64,000 nt of DNA from Tamaricihabitans halophyticus (GTDB lineage: Bacteria > Actinomycetota > Actinomycetes > Mycobacteriales > Pseudonocardiaceae), in the NCBI RefSeq assembly GCF_004340875.1, contig NZ_SLXQ01000013.1, positions 62,001-126,000 of the forward strand, in the 5' to 3' direction. The translations under genes and the position numbers were made by a program. Positions 49,959-59,124 of the stretch are shown here, one piece after another (the stretch's first letter is position 1; each line of letters starts with the position of its first letter). Under the pieces are notes generated by a model. It was given only the letters and a program-made list of their open reading frames with translations, searched no databases and had not been told where the DNA came from.

Positions 49959-51842
49959 CTACGGTTGTATGCGGTTGCGGCGTCGGATGAGCCAGATGGT
50001 CGCGGCGGTGCCACCGAGTAGCGCCACGCCGCCTGCTCCGGCGAGTACCGGTACTAGCGGGAATGAGTTGGTGGTGGGTGCTTCGGCGATGTTGGCGGTG
50101 TTCTGGGTGTCTCGCTGTTCGCCGAACACGTCCTCGGCTTCCGTGCCACCGTTGCTGGCGTATTCGGGGCCGTTTTCGGGTTCGCCGGTGACGGTTAGTT
50201 CCAGCTCGATGTCGACCAGCGTGGGTGGTGGGTTGTTGCCGCCGCCTTGGCCGAGTTTGACCCCGATGTAGTACCAGTCGGCGACGGAATGGTGGCGCTC
50301 GCTACCTTCCCGGTTGAGGTAGCGCACTGGGGGTGTGGCGAGCGGGCCGAGAGTGGTCGCGTTTCCGGTGTAGGCGTCGGTGTTACCGCCGTCCATCAGT
50401 GGTGTGTACCGGTTGGGTGTGTACAGGTCGGTTTTGATGTTGGCGATGCGCGCGTCGTCGTTGTCGGCGAAGTTGACTTGGTAGGCGAGTCCTTGGCCCC
50501 AGTCGAGGTTTACGCGGTAGAAGACGTACTCGCCGTGGGCGAGGGAGTCCTGGTAGGCGCCGGAGTCGTCCAGTGTCGCGGCGGAGCTGAATGAGCCGCC
50601 ACCGATCACGGGTTGTGCCTGGCCGTTCTGTTCCCGGAGTTCGACGTTGCTGGTCTCGGCTGGTTCGCCCTTGCTACCGGTTACCGGTGGTTCGATGCCG
50701 ATCTGCATTTCGACGGGCAGTTCGGTTTGCTGCGCGGTGCCCGAGTCGCGGAGCACGTACATGGTGTAGGTGCCGGCTTCTTGGCAACCGCCGCTCATAC
50801 TCCCACTGGTGGTGTCGAGGGCGAACTGTGCGGTCAGCGGCTCGCCGTCTTGCCCCATGCTCGCGGTCGTCCGTACTCCTCCTTCGTCGACGCATTCCGC
50901 GCCGGATGGGGAGATCACGTTGATCCCGAGCGCGTCCACATCGGCGATGCCGCCTTCGCCGCGGGCGAGTGGCACGGTGGCACTGAAGTAGCCAGTGCCA
51001 CCCTCGGGGATGTCCACCGCGTAGTGCTTGCGCTGTTGTGGCCCGAGGCTGTCCACGTACTGGCCGGGTCCGATTTCCGGTGCGCCTGCTGGTTCCTGGG
51101 TACCAGTTACCGATTCACCGGCTGGTTGGTAGTTGCGTAGTGCGACGCTGGTGATGCGGGGTAGGGCCTGTTCGAGTGCTTCGGCGTCGGGCGCGCGGGT
51201 GTAGGTGCCGCCGGTGGTTTCGGCGATGCAGTTGAGTTGTTCGCTGGCCTCGTCGTCGACGCCGAAGCCGACGGCGTGCACGACCGTGTTGATGCCTTCC
51301 TCGGCGAGTTCGTCGGCGACGTCGCAGGGGTCGGGTGGTGCGCAGGTGTCGAGTCCGTCGGAAACGAGCACGATGGCGCGTTGCTTGTCGTCGGGTAGTT
51401 GGTCGGCTGCGGTGCGCAGGGAGTGTCCGATGGGGGTGTAGCCACTGGGTTGGATGCCGTCCACCGCGGTGGTGATGGCTTGGCGGTCCAGTTGTTTCAC
51501 GTCTTGCAACACGGAGACGTCTTGGCAGCCGGCTTCTTTCTCGGCGGGTGTTTCGCCGGTTTCGGTGCCGTAGGTGGTCAGGCCAAGTCGGGCGTCGTCG
51601 GGCAGCATGTCGACCAGTGAGTGCACCGAGTTCTTCGCGGCCGCCATCTTGGTGCCACCGCTGGGGTCGTTGTCTTTCATGGAACCCGAACCGTCCAGGA
51701 CCAACATCGTTGGCGCGTACTCGACCTGCACCCGCGGAGCCTGCTCGTTCCCGGATGGCTGTGCTGCTGCCGGGGCCGCGAGCAAAGCACTGGCGACGGA
51801 CACGGCGGCCAGCGCGGCTAGCTTGTTTCGCCACCTGCTCAT
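49959..51842 (-). CDS. Secreted, membrane-anchored VWA-domain protein
   Basis: A 627-aa surface protein. The signal peptide is cut after about AAAQP (residue 29). The von Willebrand A domain (about 42-235) has an intact MIDAS: LDGSGSM (Asp50, Ser52, Ser54), GYTPIG with its Thr, and VSDGLDTC with its Asp. A long beta-rich ectodomain follows, with Cys pairs, then a Pro/Asn-rich stretch, one TM helix near 600-618 and a basic RRRNRIQP tail. Metal-dependent protein binding at the cell surface is the likely role. AATGAGCAGGTGG-type context gives GGGAGAACC before the ATG. The upstream region carries three 18-bp repeats. Confidence 0.88.
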   Translation of the reverse strand: MSRWRNKLAALAAVSVASALLAAPAAAQPSGNEQAPRVQVEYAPTMLVLDGSGSMKDNDPSGGTKMAAAKNSVHSLVDMLPDDARLGLTTYGTETGETPAEKEAGCQDVSVLQDVKQLDRQAITTAVDGIQPSGYTPIGHSLRTAADQLPDDKQRAIVLVSDGLDTCAPPDPCDVADELAEEGINTVVHAVGFGVDDEASEQLNCIAETTGGTYTRAPDAEALEQALPRITSVALRNYQPAGESVTGTQEPAGAPEIGPGQYVDSLGPQQRKHYAVDIPEGGTGYFSATVPLARGEGGIADVDALGINVISPSGAECVDEGGVRTTASMGQDGEPLTAQFALDTTSGSMSGGCQEAGTYTMYVLRDSGTAQQTELPVEMQIGIEPPVTGSKGEPAETSNVELREQNGQAQPVIGGGSFSSAATLDDSGAYQDSLAHGEYVFYRVNLDWGQGLAYQVNFADNDDARIANIKTDLYTPNRYTPLMDGGNTDAYTGNATTLGPLATPPVRYLNREGSERHHSVADWYYIGVKLGQGGGNNPPPTLVDIELELTVTGEPENGPEYASNGGTEAEDVFGEQRDTQNTANIAEAPTTNSFPLVPVLAGAGGVALLGGTAATIWLIRRRNRIQP

Positions 51843-52359
51843 TGGTTCTCCCTAAACCGTCGTATTTCCCATTCGACTGGGCGGAGCCGGCCGCCGATTC
51901 GGAACGTCGAAGGACATACGCGTAGCAATAAGAACCATGCGCACCAGTAGAACCACGCGGAGCAGTAGAACCGCTGTGCCGCGGACTGCGCCGTCCCATT
52001 GGGCAACCAGGACGCTAGCGCCGTGACATGGTCGTGCGGGCTGCGAGTAACGCACTGAACTGCGATCAAGTCGAGAAGGCCCGTTGTCGAGCAGCTGGCT
52101 GCCGCCGGCTACGCAATGGTCAATGTGGAGGTTGACCAACGGTTCGCCGCTAGTCGCACCCCGGTCGACGATCCATGAGCGCGTCGGGCGAAAAGCGCAC
52201 TCGACGGGGTTACGGATCGGCCTGTCGCGGTATTGCCCAACACTGGCGGAAGTTTGCCCAACCGTGTGTTTACCGATGTTCTCAGCCTACCGAGTCTGTG
52301 GCTGCCACATTCCTATCCCGGTTGTCCGCAGCATGCGCCGGACGAGCACCTACCAGTAG
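51843..52359. other. Intergenic region upstream of the VWA gene
   Basis: 517 bp with no convincing gene. It contains the 18-bp direct repeats at 51925-51975 and, further right, the ruined upstream part of the MFS pseudogene. Frames open here (51852-52139 and 52084-52359) have no family features. Confidence 0.4.
51925..51978. repeat. Three 18-bp direct repeats upstream of the VWA gene
   Basis: AGAACC recurs at 51931, 51949 and 51967, exactly 18 bp apart. The flanks agree (CAATAAGAACCA, CAGTAGAACCA, CAGTAGAACCG). They lie about 85-130 bp before the VWA start (51842). Regular spacing near two helical turns suggests cooperative binding of a regulator. Confidence 0.65.
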
Positions 52360-53429
52360 CGCCCGCTCGGCGGGCTTGTCTTTGGCTCCTACACCGATCG
52401 GCATGGACGAAAGAAGGCGTTGGTACTCACCATCTGGATCATGCTCGTCGGCACCGCCTTGTTGGCGGCGATGCCTACCTATGCGCACATCGGGTTTCTC
52501 GCCCCGGTGGGCGTGATCCTCGCGAGGCTGATTCAGGGTTTCGCCGCGGGCGGCGGATTCGGCGCGGCGACGTCGTTCTTGATCGTGAAGAACGAGCGTC
52601 GCAAAGGATTGCTCGGCAGTTTCCAGTTCGCCAGCCAGGGCCTGGCAACGCTACTGACCGCTGGATCCGCGGCCCTGCTGACCGCATTGCTGTCCGACGA
52701 CCAGATGAGCTCGTTGGGTTGGCGCCTGCTATTCGTGTTCGGACTATTCATCGGCCCTGTCTGCTACTACATCCGCCGCCACGTCGAGGACACCCCAGTC
52801 CCGACAGGATCCGCTGAATCCGCGGGACGCTCGCCGATCCTGAATGTGTTCCGCGAGAAGTGGGCGGACTGCTGATCGCGGGGTGAGGCCTTGGTCGTCT
52901 CGACCGCGTTGAACTATTACCTGCAGTACTTGCCCACCTACGGGTCAACGAGTTGGGCCTGGATGAGTCGCTGTCGTACCTGGCCCTGATGATCACGGGC
53001 GTGATCCTCACCGTCGGCGCCCCTTTCGTCGGCATGCTTGCTGACAAGCTGGGGCGCTTGAAGGTCATGCTGCCCGCCGCGACACTGATCGGCGCGGCGG
53101 TCGTCCCGCTGTTCGGATGGGCCACCGCAGGTCGGTCTTTTACCGTACTGCTGGTAGGCATGGCGCTTCTTGGTCTACTCAAGGCCCGCTACTTCGGAGC
53201 GCTGCCTTCGGTGATGGCGGACACGTTCCCGGCACGTACCAGGGCAACGGGCTTGTCATTCAGCTACAACACCACGGTCAGCATCTTCGGCGGGTTGACG
53301 CCGATGATCGCGACCTCACTGATCGCGCTCACCAATTCATCGATAGCACCGGGCTACTACATCCTGGCCACCGCATGCGTGAGCATTGTCGCCCTGCTAG
53401 CCGGGAATCGACGGCGCGGTTTCCGTTGA
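52360..53429 (+). pseudogene. Decayed MFS (MHS family) transporter
   Basis: The remains of a metabolite:H+ symporter. The first recognisable piece is RPLGGLVFGSYTDRHGRKKA (motif A, about 52360-52420), directly after a stop codon and with no N-terminal helices before it. The frame continues through helices 3-6 to a stop at 52875. The following VVSTALNYYLQYLPTY stays in that frame past the stop, while the rest (GLDESLSYLALMITG to 53429) is in another frame. At least one in-frame stop, one or two frameshifts and a missing 5' end show a true pseudogene rather than a single sequencing error. Confidence 0.85.
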
Positions 53430-53602
53430 ACTCGGGCCAGTCGCGGTATGGCAGCTCGTGACGTCCACGGCGTAGGCGGTGCCGCCACGTCGCTTGCTGT
53501 AGGTAACGGTCCAGAGCAGACCACAATAGACGGTCAGCCCGGTGACAAAAGGATTCCAAACCCAAAAGCGCAGGTCAGCGATAATACTGACCTGCGCTTG
53601 GA

Positions 53603-53678
53603 TGGTGCGCCAACAGGGACTCGAACCCCGAACCCGCTGGTTAAGAGCCAGCTGCTCTGCCAATTGAGCTATTGGCGC
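53603..53678 (-). tRNA. tRNA-Lys (CUU)
   Basis: A complete cloverleaf on the minus strand with acceptor GCGCCAA/TTGGCGC, anticodon stem GCTGG/CCAGC and loop CTCTTAA, giving anticodon CTT. The T arm has TTCGAGT. The discriminator is A, and CCA is encoded (53603-53605). Confidence 0.95.
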
Positions 53679-53859
53679 GCACTGCACCGGTTACTCACCG
53701 GGCGAACGAGAAGAACGTTAGCACAGTGGCTCAGAGGCCTTGTGCAGGGGCCCGGTCGCCGGTAACGAACGTGCGTCGACATTGCCGGGTGCGTGCTGGA
53801 CAATCGGTGCCGTCCGGCACACTTGGAGCTCGGTAGTCACACTGAGGGGACAATCGAGC

Positions 53860-55128
53860 ATGTCGGGGCTGCGTTTTCTGGCCCGCCACCGGGGCGGCGC
53901 CAACAAGCGGGACAGGATCACTGGATCAGCGCGGGCGGCGAGTGTCGCCGGCCTAGCCGCGCTCACGCTGACCGTGGTGACGGCCCTGGCCGGCTGTACG
54001 CCGTCTCCCGCGGAACAGGTCGCGAACACCGGGCAGCAGGGCTCGGCGAAGCCGAGTGCGCCAAGCAAGCCGATCTCGATGAAGTTGAACCCTTCGGACG
54101 GCGCGAACGACGTGGAACCGGGTAAGCCCATCACGGTCACCGCCGAGCACGGCAAGCTCAGCAAGGTCACCCTGACCGGCGAGGATGGCACCCCCGTCAA
54201 GGGCAAGATCGTCGATGACGGGGCGCGGTGGGTTTCCGGCGAACCGCTCGGCTTCGGCAAGGGTTACACCGCCAAGGCCGTGGGCACTGGCTCGGACGGC
54301 GAGCGCGCGGTGGAGAGCTCCAGTTTCCGCACCGCGACCCCGCAGGGGACCGCGACGGTGTCCGTGCAGCCAACCGACGGTGAGACCGTAGGTGTCGGCC
54401 AGCCGTTGATCTTCACGTTCAGCACGAATATTCCGGACAAGGAAGCCGCGGAGGAGGCTCTGCGGGTGAGCACCGATCCGGTGACCGATGGCGCGTTCTA
54501 CTGGTTCGACGATGCCACCGTGCACTGGCGGCCCAAGGAGTACTGGACGTCCGGAACCAATGTGGACATCAACGCCGCCATCTACGGTAAGGACCTTGGC
54601 GGCGGCATCTATGGCGGGGACGACCAGCGGGCCAAGGTGCAGATCGGCGACCGCGTCGTCGTGATCGCCGATGGCGCGAGTTACCAGATGTCGGTGTCGA
54701 TCAACGGCAAACAGGTGCGCAAGATGCCGATCTCGATGGGCAAACCTGGCTATGACACGCCACACGGCACCTACGTCGCGATGAGCGAGCACCAGGGCTA
54801 CACCATGGACTCGACGACCTACGGGGTCGCCGAGGACGCTCCGGAGGGCTATCGAATCTGGGTGGAGATCGCTACCCGCATGTCCTACAGCGGCATCTTC
54901 TACCATTCGGCTCCGTGGTCAGTGGCTCAGCAGGGAAGCGAGCATTCCAGCCACGGCTGCATCAACCTGTCGTCCGAGGACGCGCGCTGGTTGCAAGGTG
55001 TATCCAACAAGGGCGATGTGATCATCGTGCGGAACACCGACGGTCCCAAGCTGGAGCCGACCGATGGCTGGGGTGACTGGCAGATCCCGTGGGAGCAGTG
55101 GCTATCCGGCGGGAAGCGAAACGGCTGA
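53860..55128 (+). CDS. L,D-transpeptidase lipoprotein with Ig-like domain
   Basis: A 422-aa lipoprotein. ATG at 53860 follows GAGGGGA; upstream starts are less likely. The signal peptide ends at lipobox LAGC (Cys46). Bacterial Ig-like domains (about 70-270) hold segments such as MKLNPSDGANDVEPG and VSVQPTDGETVGVG. The YkuD catalytic domain (about 290-400) has the motif HSSHGCINLS with the catalytic His and Cys. It makes 3-3 cross-links in peptidoglycan, like the mycobacterial LdtMt2 type, and should resist most penicillins while remaining carbapenem-sensitive, as is known for the family. Confidence 0.93.
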   Translation: MSGLRFLARHRGGANKRDRITGSARAASVAGLAALTLTVVTALAGCTPSPAEQVANTGQQGSAKPSAPSKPISMKLNPSDGANDVEPGKPITVTAEHGKLSKVTLTGEDGTPVKGKIVDDGARWVSGEPLGFGKGYTAKAVGTGSDGERAVESSSFRTATPQGTATVSVQPTDGETVGVGQPLIFTFSTNIPDKEAAEEALRVSTDPVTDGAFYWFDDATVHWRPKEYWTSGTNVDINAAIYGKDLGGGIYGGDDQRAKVQIGDRVVVIADGASYQMSVSINGKQVRKMPISMGKPGYDTPHGTYVAMSEHQGYTMDSTTYGVAEDAPEGYRIWVEIATRMSYSGIFYHSAPWSVAQQGSEHSSHGCINLSSEDARWLQGVSNKGDVIIVRNTDGPKLEPTDGWGDWQIPWEQWLSGGKRNG

Positions 55129-55171
55129 ATCGATAGCAGGCACCGGTAGCGCGCGGGGTTGGTGACATCCC

Positions 55172-55201
55172 GTGACCGCGTTCTTTCAGGTTAGCGGTCA
55201 C
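55172..55201. repeat. Dispersed palindrome, family B full copy
   Basis: Arms GTGACCGC (55172-55179) and GCGGTCAC (55194-55201) around GTTCTTTCAGGTTA. The first 24 nt recur with two changes (reverse complement) at 48151-48174, and the first 12 at 5554-5565. It lies between the L,D-transpeptidase gene and tRNA-His and could terminate the former. Confidence 0.8.
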
Positions 55202-55255
55202 GGGGTCCGCTCCCGTTGCGTCGCGTACTCGTTCGTCTGGGTGGACACAATAGAC

Positions 55256-55290
55256 ATAAAAATCCCCCGTATCGACTGGATACGGGGGAT
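55256..55290 (-). terminator. Intrinsic terminator of tRNA-His
   Basis: A perfect 12-bp stem, GATACGGGGGAT and ATCCCCCGTATC (55262-55290), followed on the minus strand by TTTTTA. It starts 8 nt after the tRNA 3' end. A true U-tract terminator, unusual for this genome. Confidence 0.92.
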
Positions 55291-55297
55291 GCTTGTA

Positions 55298-55374
55298 TGG
55301 GGTGAGTGACGGGACTTGAACCCGCGACATCCTGGACCACAACCAGGTGCTCTACCTGCTGAGCTACACCCACC
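55298..55374 (-). tRNA. tRNA-His (GUG)
   Basis: Cloverleaf on the minus strand with acceptor GTGGGTG/CACTCAC, anticodon stem CCTGG/CCAGG and loop TTGTGGT (anticodon GTG). G-1 (55374) can pair with C73, the histidine identity element. CCA is encoded at 55298-55300. An intrinsic terminator follows. Confidence 0.96.
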
Positions 55375-55479
55375 ATGCGCTGCCGCGCTAGCGCGGCAGC
55401 CGCTGGACGATATCTTAGCCTTCCCGGAAATCCCGGTGCGCACCGGGCTCGGTTTGCCGGGCTGGCCGCACCGATCGCG

Positions 55480-56085
55480 TCACGCGGGCGGGTTGGTGAT
55501 CTCGGCCGCGGCCGCCCTTGCCTCGTCACTGCTCGGCCCCGGCTGCGGTACGAAGGCCACCCGCCGGTAGTAGCTCAGCTCGCTGATCGACTCCTGGATG
55601 TCGGCGAGCGCCCGGTGCGCGAGCCCCTTCTCCGGCTTCGCGTAGTAGATCCGCGGGTACCAGCGCCGGACGAGCTCCTTGATCGAGGAGACGTCCACCA
55701 TCCGGTAATGCAGATGCGCGTCCAGCGCCGGCATATCGCGGGCGATGAACCCTCGGTCGGTCGCGATCGAATTACCCGCGAGCGGGGCGGACATCGGCTC
55801 TGGCACGTATTCCCGCACGTAGTCGAGCACTAGTTGCTCGGCTTCGGCGAGGGACAGGGTGGAGCTGCGCACCTCGTCAGTGAGCCCGGACTTGCCGTGC
55901 ATCTGGCTAACGATCTCGGGCATGCCGGCCAGCGCTGCATCGTCGGCATGGATAACCAGATCGACACCGTCGCCAAGGATGTTCAGATCGGCATCGGTCA
56001 CCAGCGCGGCGATCTCGATAAGCGCGTCCTTGCCGAGATCGAGCCCGGTCATCTCGCAGTCGATCCATACCAAGCGGTCATTCAC
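55480..56085 (-). CDS. orn: Oligoribonuclease Orn
   Basis: A 201-aa DEDDh 3'-5' exoribonuclease. GTG at 56085 gives the standard start ([16 protein letters not shown]); the open frame to 56115 only adds ten residues. The catalytic acids are visible: Asp and Glu in DCEMTGLDL, Asp in DVSSIKELV-adjacent helix, and the final His and Asp in [12 protein letters not shown]. It degrades 2-5-nt RNAs and pGpG, and it is essential or important in most actinobacteria. It is convergent with tRNA-His's side of the locus and monocistronic here. Confidence 0.95.
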   Translation of the reverse strand: MNDRLVWIDCEMTGLDLGKDALIEIAALVTDADLNILGDGVDLVIHADDAALAGMPEIVSQMHGKSGLTDEVRSSTLSLAEAEQLVLDYVREYVPEPMSAPLAGNSIATDRGFIARDMPALDAHLHYRMVDVSSIKELVRRWYPRIYYAKPEKGLAHRALADIQESISELSYYRRVAFVPQPGPSSDEARAAAAEITNPPA

Positions 56086-56178
56086 CCGGGAGAGCTTAAC
56101 CAACTCGGCGGCCAATGTTGGCCACTACGGGCACACGTCCGCGAGCCGTGGCGCGTGATAGGACGACGCCGGAGCCGT

Positions 56179-56403
56179 TCAGCGGCGATGTCCTTCCGCG
56201 TGGTACGTCGCGGACATCACCGCATCGCGCAGGGCGGCGCGGAGCCTGCCCACGTCGAGCGGGTTGAGTACGGCTGCTTCGCCTGGCGGCGCGATGAGCA
56301 CCACTCTGCCGTTCGCCGCCGATACCGTGAGGCCGCGTTTGCGCCCGGCCATGTCTTGACAGTTGACCAACCACTCGTCCTGCGTGTGCACCCCGACCTC
56401 CAC
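56179..56403 (-). CDS. Small conserved-looking protein of unknown function
   Basis: A 74-aa protein beginning MEVGVHTQDEWLVNCQDMAG, with GRVVLIAPPGEAAVLNPLDVGRL in the middle. It looks like a compact beta-alpha fold that might bind a small ligand or nucleic acid; this is only a visual impression. GTG start at 56403. It lies 93 bp upstream of orn on the same strand and could share a transcript with it. Confidence 0.6.
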   Translation of the reverse strand: MEVGVHTQDEWLVNCQDMAGRKRGLTVSAANGRVVLIAPPGEAAVLNPLDVGRLRAALRDAVMSATYHAEGHRR

Positions 56404-56506
56404 GGTTCCGTCAGTTCTCCTGGCGTTGGTTGTGGGACGGGTTACCCCGGATCGGCTTACGTGGCTTCTCCTGCAATTTGCGGAAAATCCTTCTGACCAG
56501 ACGGTC

Positions 56507-56537
56507 GGGGGTGTGCGAGGACGTGCCGCGCACCCCC
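56507..56537. terminator. Hairpin terminator downstream of the Bcr/CflA-type gene
   Basis: An 11-bp stem, GGGGGTGTGCG (56507-56517) with CGCGCACCCCC (56527-56537), one G-T wobble and a 9-nt loop. It lies 9 bp beyond the stop of the MFS gene on the minus strand. Confidence 0.75.
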
Positions 56538-56545
56538 GGTGGTGG

Positions 56546-57865
56546 TTACCGTCTGGCGTTTACCGGCGCCGTCTCCGTCGCCGGCGTGACCGGGTGCGCA
56601 ACGTTCTCCCGGACGGCGTTAGCGGCAGGAGCGTTCGGCCGCCGCGGAGCTGGCCGCGCGATCAGCGTGAACGCGATCAGGGCCGCGATCGCCAAACCGG
56701 CCATCACCAGCGCCATCGGCAGCGCCGAGGACTGCCCGCCGAGGCCGACCAGTGGCGCGGCCAGGCCACCGACCACGAACTGCAGCACGCCGAGTAGCGC
56801 CGAGGCACTGCCGGCCGTCTTCGGGTTCGCGCCGAGCACCAGTGCCGTCGCGTTCGGCATCACGAATCCGTTCCCGGAGATCAGCAGGAACAGTGGCGGC
56901 AGCAGTCCGGCCAGACCAGCGCCGCTGACCGCGGCGATCACGAGCCCGATGCCGCCGATGCTGGCCAGGATCAGCCCGGTCCGCAACAGCCCGCGTTCGG
57001 AGAACCGGCCGACGATCCGGCCGTTGATCTGCCCGAAGGCGACAAGGCCGATCGAGTTCAGCCCGAAGACCAGGCTGTACGCCTGCGGGCTGAGGCCGTA
57101 GAGGTCCTGCAGCACGAACGAGGAACCGGAGATGTAGGCGAAGATCGATGCGAACATCAATCCGCAGGCCAGGCCGTAGCCAATGAACATCCGGTCGGTG
57201 AGCAGGCCGCCGAAGACCCGTAGTGTCCCACCGATCCGGGCGGGTGCCCGCCGCGCGGTTGGCAGCGTTTCCGGAAGGCCGAAGGCCACGACGGCGAACA
57301 GGATCGCGCCGAACGCGGCGAGTATGACGAACACGCCACGCCAGGTGGTGAACTGCAGTACCTGACCGCCGATCACCGGCGCGAGGATCGGCGCAAGCCC
57401 AGTGACCAGCATCAGGTTCGAGAAGAACCTGGTCATGGCCTTACCGGAGAAGAGGTCACGTACCGCCGCCCTGGCGATCACGATTCCGGCGGCGGCGCCG
57501 ATCGCCTGGAGCGCGCGGAACAGCATCAGCGTTTCCACCGTCGGCGCGACCGCGCACCCGATGGACAATGCGGTGTAGATCGCGAGCCCGACGAGCAGCG
57601 GCTTGCGCCGGCCGAGTGAGTCGCTGAGCGGGCCGGCGATGATCTGGCCGAGTGCGATACCGATCACGCATGCGGTCAGGGTGAGCTGGACCGAGGATGC
57701 GCTGGTGGACAAATCGCCGGCGATTGTGGGCAGCGCCGGCAGATACATGTCGATGGACAGTGGTCCAAGCGCGGTCAGCCCGCCGAGGATGAGGGCGAAC
57801 CGCAGCTTGCGTCGTCGAGAAACTCCGTTCGTAGTTGGCTGTGTGGACGTAATGGTCGTCGTCAT
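56546..57865 (-). CDS. Bcr/CflA-type MFS exporter
   Basis: A 439-aa transporter with 12 TM helices. ATG at 57865 follows GGGAGCGGG; the frame to 57946 adds an unlikely Cys/Arg-rich head. Bcr/CflA markers are LGPLSIDMYLPALPTIA in helix 1, GPLSDSLGRRKPLLVG (motif A) and RALQAIGAAAGIVIARAAVRD in helix 4. Members export drugs such as bicyclomycin or chloramphenicol, or amino acids like cysteine. A hairpin terminator follows. It is divergent from the DUF5987/GMC pair. Confidence 0.9.
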   Translation of the reverse strand: MTTTITSTQPTTNGVSRRRKLRFALILGGLTALGPLSIDMYLPALPTIAGDLSTSASSVQLTLTACVIGIALGQIIAGPLSDSLGRRKPLLVGLAIYTALSIGCAVAPTVETLMLFRALQAIGAAAGIVIARAAVRDLFSGKAMTRFFSNLMLVTGLAPILAPVIGGQVLQFTTWRGVFVILAAFGAILFAVVAFGLPETLPTARRAPARIGGTLRVFGGLLTDRMFIGYGLACGLMFASIFAYISGSSFVLQDLYGLSPQAYSLVFGLNSIGLVAFGQINGRIVGRFSERGLLRTGLILASIGGIGLVIAAVSGAGLAGLLPPLFLLISGNGFVMPNATALVLGANPKTAGSASALLGVLQFVVGGLAAPLVGLGGQSSALPMALVMAGLAIAALIAFTLIARPAPRRPNAPAANAVRENVAHPVTPATETAPVNARR

Positions 57866-58242
57866 CCCGCTCCCACGGTTGCACCGTGTCGTTGTTCGCA
57901 CGGGCCGGCGGGGCTCACCTCGCGGGTCCGCGCATTCCTTTCCCATTGGGTTTCATCGCCGTGAGTGGGTAACAAGTTAGCCAGAGCAACTATTTCGATT
58001 GTGGTCTTTCGCACGTGGGCGTCGCCCGGTTGGGCGGGCCACGAGGCTCTTCGTGGCGGCATGCCGCTGGGTGGGGTAGTGCGGTTGAGCCGTTTGGCTG
58101 ATAGAAATACGTGTCCGCGGTCACAGTGACGTGACCGAGTTTCGCTGCTGCGATCGCGGGCAACTACAGCCCGTGCTCGATCACTACGGATGCGTGTTCA
58201 GTTCGGGCTGCCGTTCCCGTAACCACCATGGAGCTGGTGAAC
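57866..58242. other. Divergent intergenic region
   Basis: 377 bp between the exporter and the DUF5987/GMC pair. No gene is seen. GGTCAC-AGTGAC-GTGACC (58119-58136) is a small dyad that resembles, but does not match, the dispersed palindromes. Promoters for both directions must be here. Confidence 0.45.
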
Positions 58243-59124
58243 ATGACATCCTCGCAGTACCTCGCGAGGCGGGCCTTCTTGGCTCGTGTGGGGATTCTCG
58301 GCGCGGCGGTTGGTGCCGGCGGTCTGCTGCCGCGAGCGGCGCTCGCGCAACCCGGAAATCCACTCGACGACGTGGTCGCGCTGCTGCGGCCGGTGCTGGC
58401 GAAGCTGGCTACCGACACGATGAACGGCCTCGTCGTATTCGTCTGCCCAGGGCCGGACGAATACTCGAAGGCACAGGGCACGCCGCGCGGCGATCCCGGC
58501 GCGCTGGAGGCGGATGCCGCGCGATTCCTGACCGAGGCGCTGGACAATTTCGTGCCGTTCCCCGATGAACTGGCCAGACCGGTCACCGCCGCGCTCACCA
58601 CTGGTCTGGCGGACGCCGGCATCGAACTGCCCGGCCTCGACGCCTTGCCGAACGAAGTAGCCACCTTGGACAAGGCACTGGGCTCGCTGTTGCGCAACGA
58701 TGCCACGATCCCGCTTTCGCTGCTGATCGCCGGATTGCTCAATCTGGTGGCGACCACGGTCAACCCCGCCGCGGTGAACGGTCCGTTTGTCTCGCCGTTC
58801 GCTCGACTGTCCTTCGACGAGAAGGCACGGGCCTTCGAGGTTATCGAAACGCCGCTGGCCAGCCTAGTGTCGACATTGGACGTTCAGTTGCCGCAGCCGC
58901 TCAGCGAGTCGGTATCCGGACTGCTCAAGTTCGTTGGTGGCGCACTGCTCGAGTTCGCCGCGTTCGGTTCGTACGGCGAGTACGCGGTCTTCGACCGCGA
59001 GACCAAACAGCTCACCGGCAGGCCGGTCGGCTGGCAGCTCACCGGTTACCAGCCGGACGGACCTGTCGAGGGCTGGGACGAGTTCATTGGCTACTACCAG
59101 GATCGCACGGAGGTGCAGGACTGA
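58243..59124 (+). CDS. Tat-exported DUF5987 protein, partner of the GMC oxidoreductase
   Basis: A 293-aa protein. ATG at 58243 has GGAG 8 nt upstream; 58228 is the alternative. The leader carries a twin-arginine motif (ARRAFLARVG) and an Ala-rich cleavage site (ALAQP). The rest is helical (LDDVVALLRPVLAKLATDT and SFDEKARAFEVIE), like the small subunit found before GMC-type dehydrogenases, and like gluconate 2-dehydrogenase subunit 3. It probably guides the downstream GMC enzyme, which lacks its own signal, through the Tat pathway as a complex. The stop overlaps the GMC start (TGATG). Confidence 0.8.
   Translation: MTSSQYLARRAFLARVGILGAAVGAGGLLPRAALAQPGNPLDDVVALLRPVLAKLATDTMNGLVVFVCPGPDEYSKAQGTPRGDPGALEADAARFLTEALDNFVPFPDELARPVTAALTTGLADAGIELPGLDALPNEVATLDKALGSLLRNDATIPLSLLIAGLLNLVATTVNPAAVNGPFVSPFARLSFDEKARAFEVIETPLASLVSTLDVQLPQPLSESVSGLLKFVGGALLEFAAFGSYGEYAVFDRETKQLTGRPVGWQLTGYQPDGPVEGWDEFIGYYQDRTEVQD

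Noticed and set aside
49959-51842. A possible cluster of VWA plus MoxR-type chaperone genes
   Set aside because: No AAA+ MoxR gene lies nearby; the VWA protein stands alone.
51115-51999. A 294-codon minus-strand frame overlapping the VWA gene
   Set aside because: It is a His/Arg/Thr-rich shadow of the VWA domain sequence.
53603-55374. A tRNA-bounded genomic island between tRNA-Lys and tRNA-His
   Set aside because: No integrase, no direct repeats of the tRNA 3' ends, and the gene between them is a normal envelope gene.
58119-58136. A further family B palindrome
   Set aside because: The arms are only 6 bp and the loop does not match the family.
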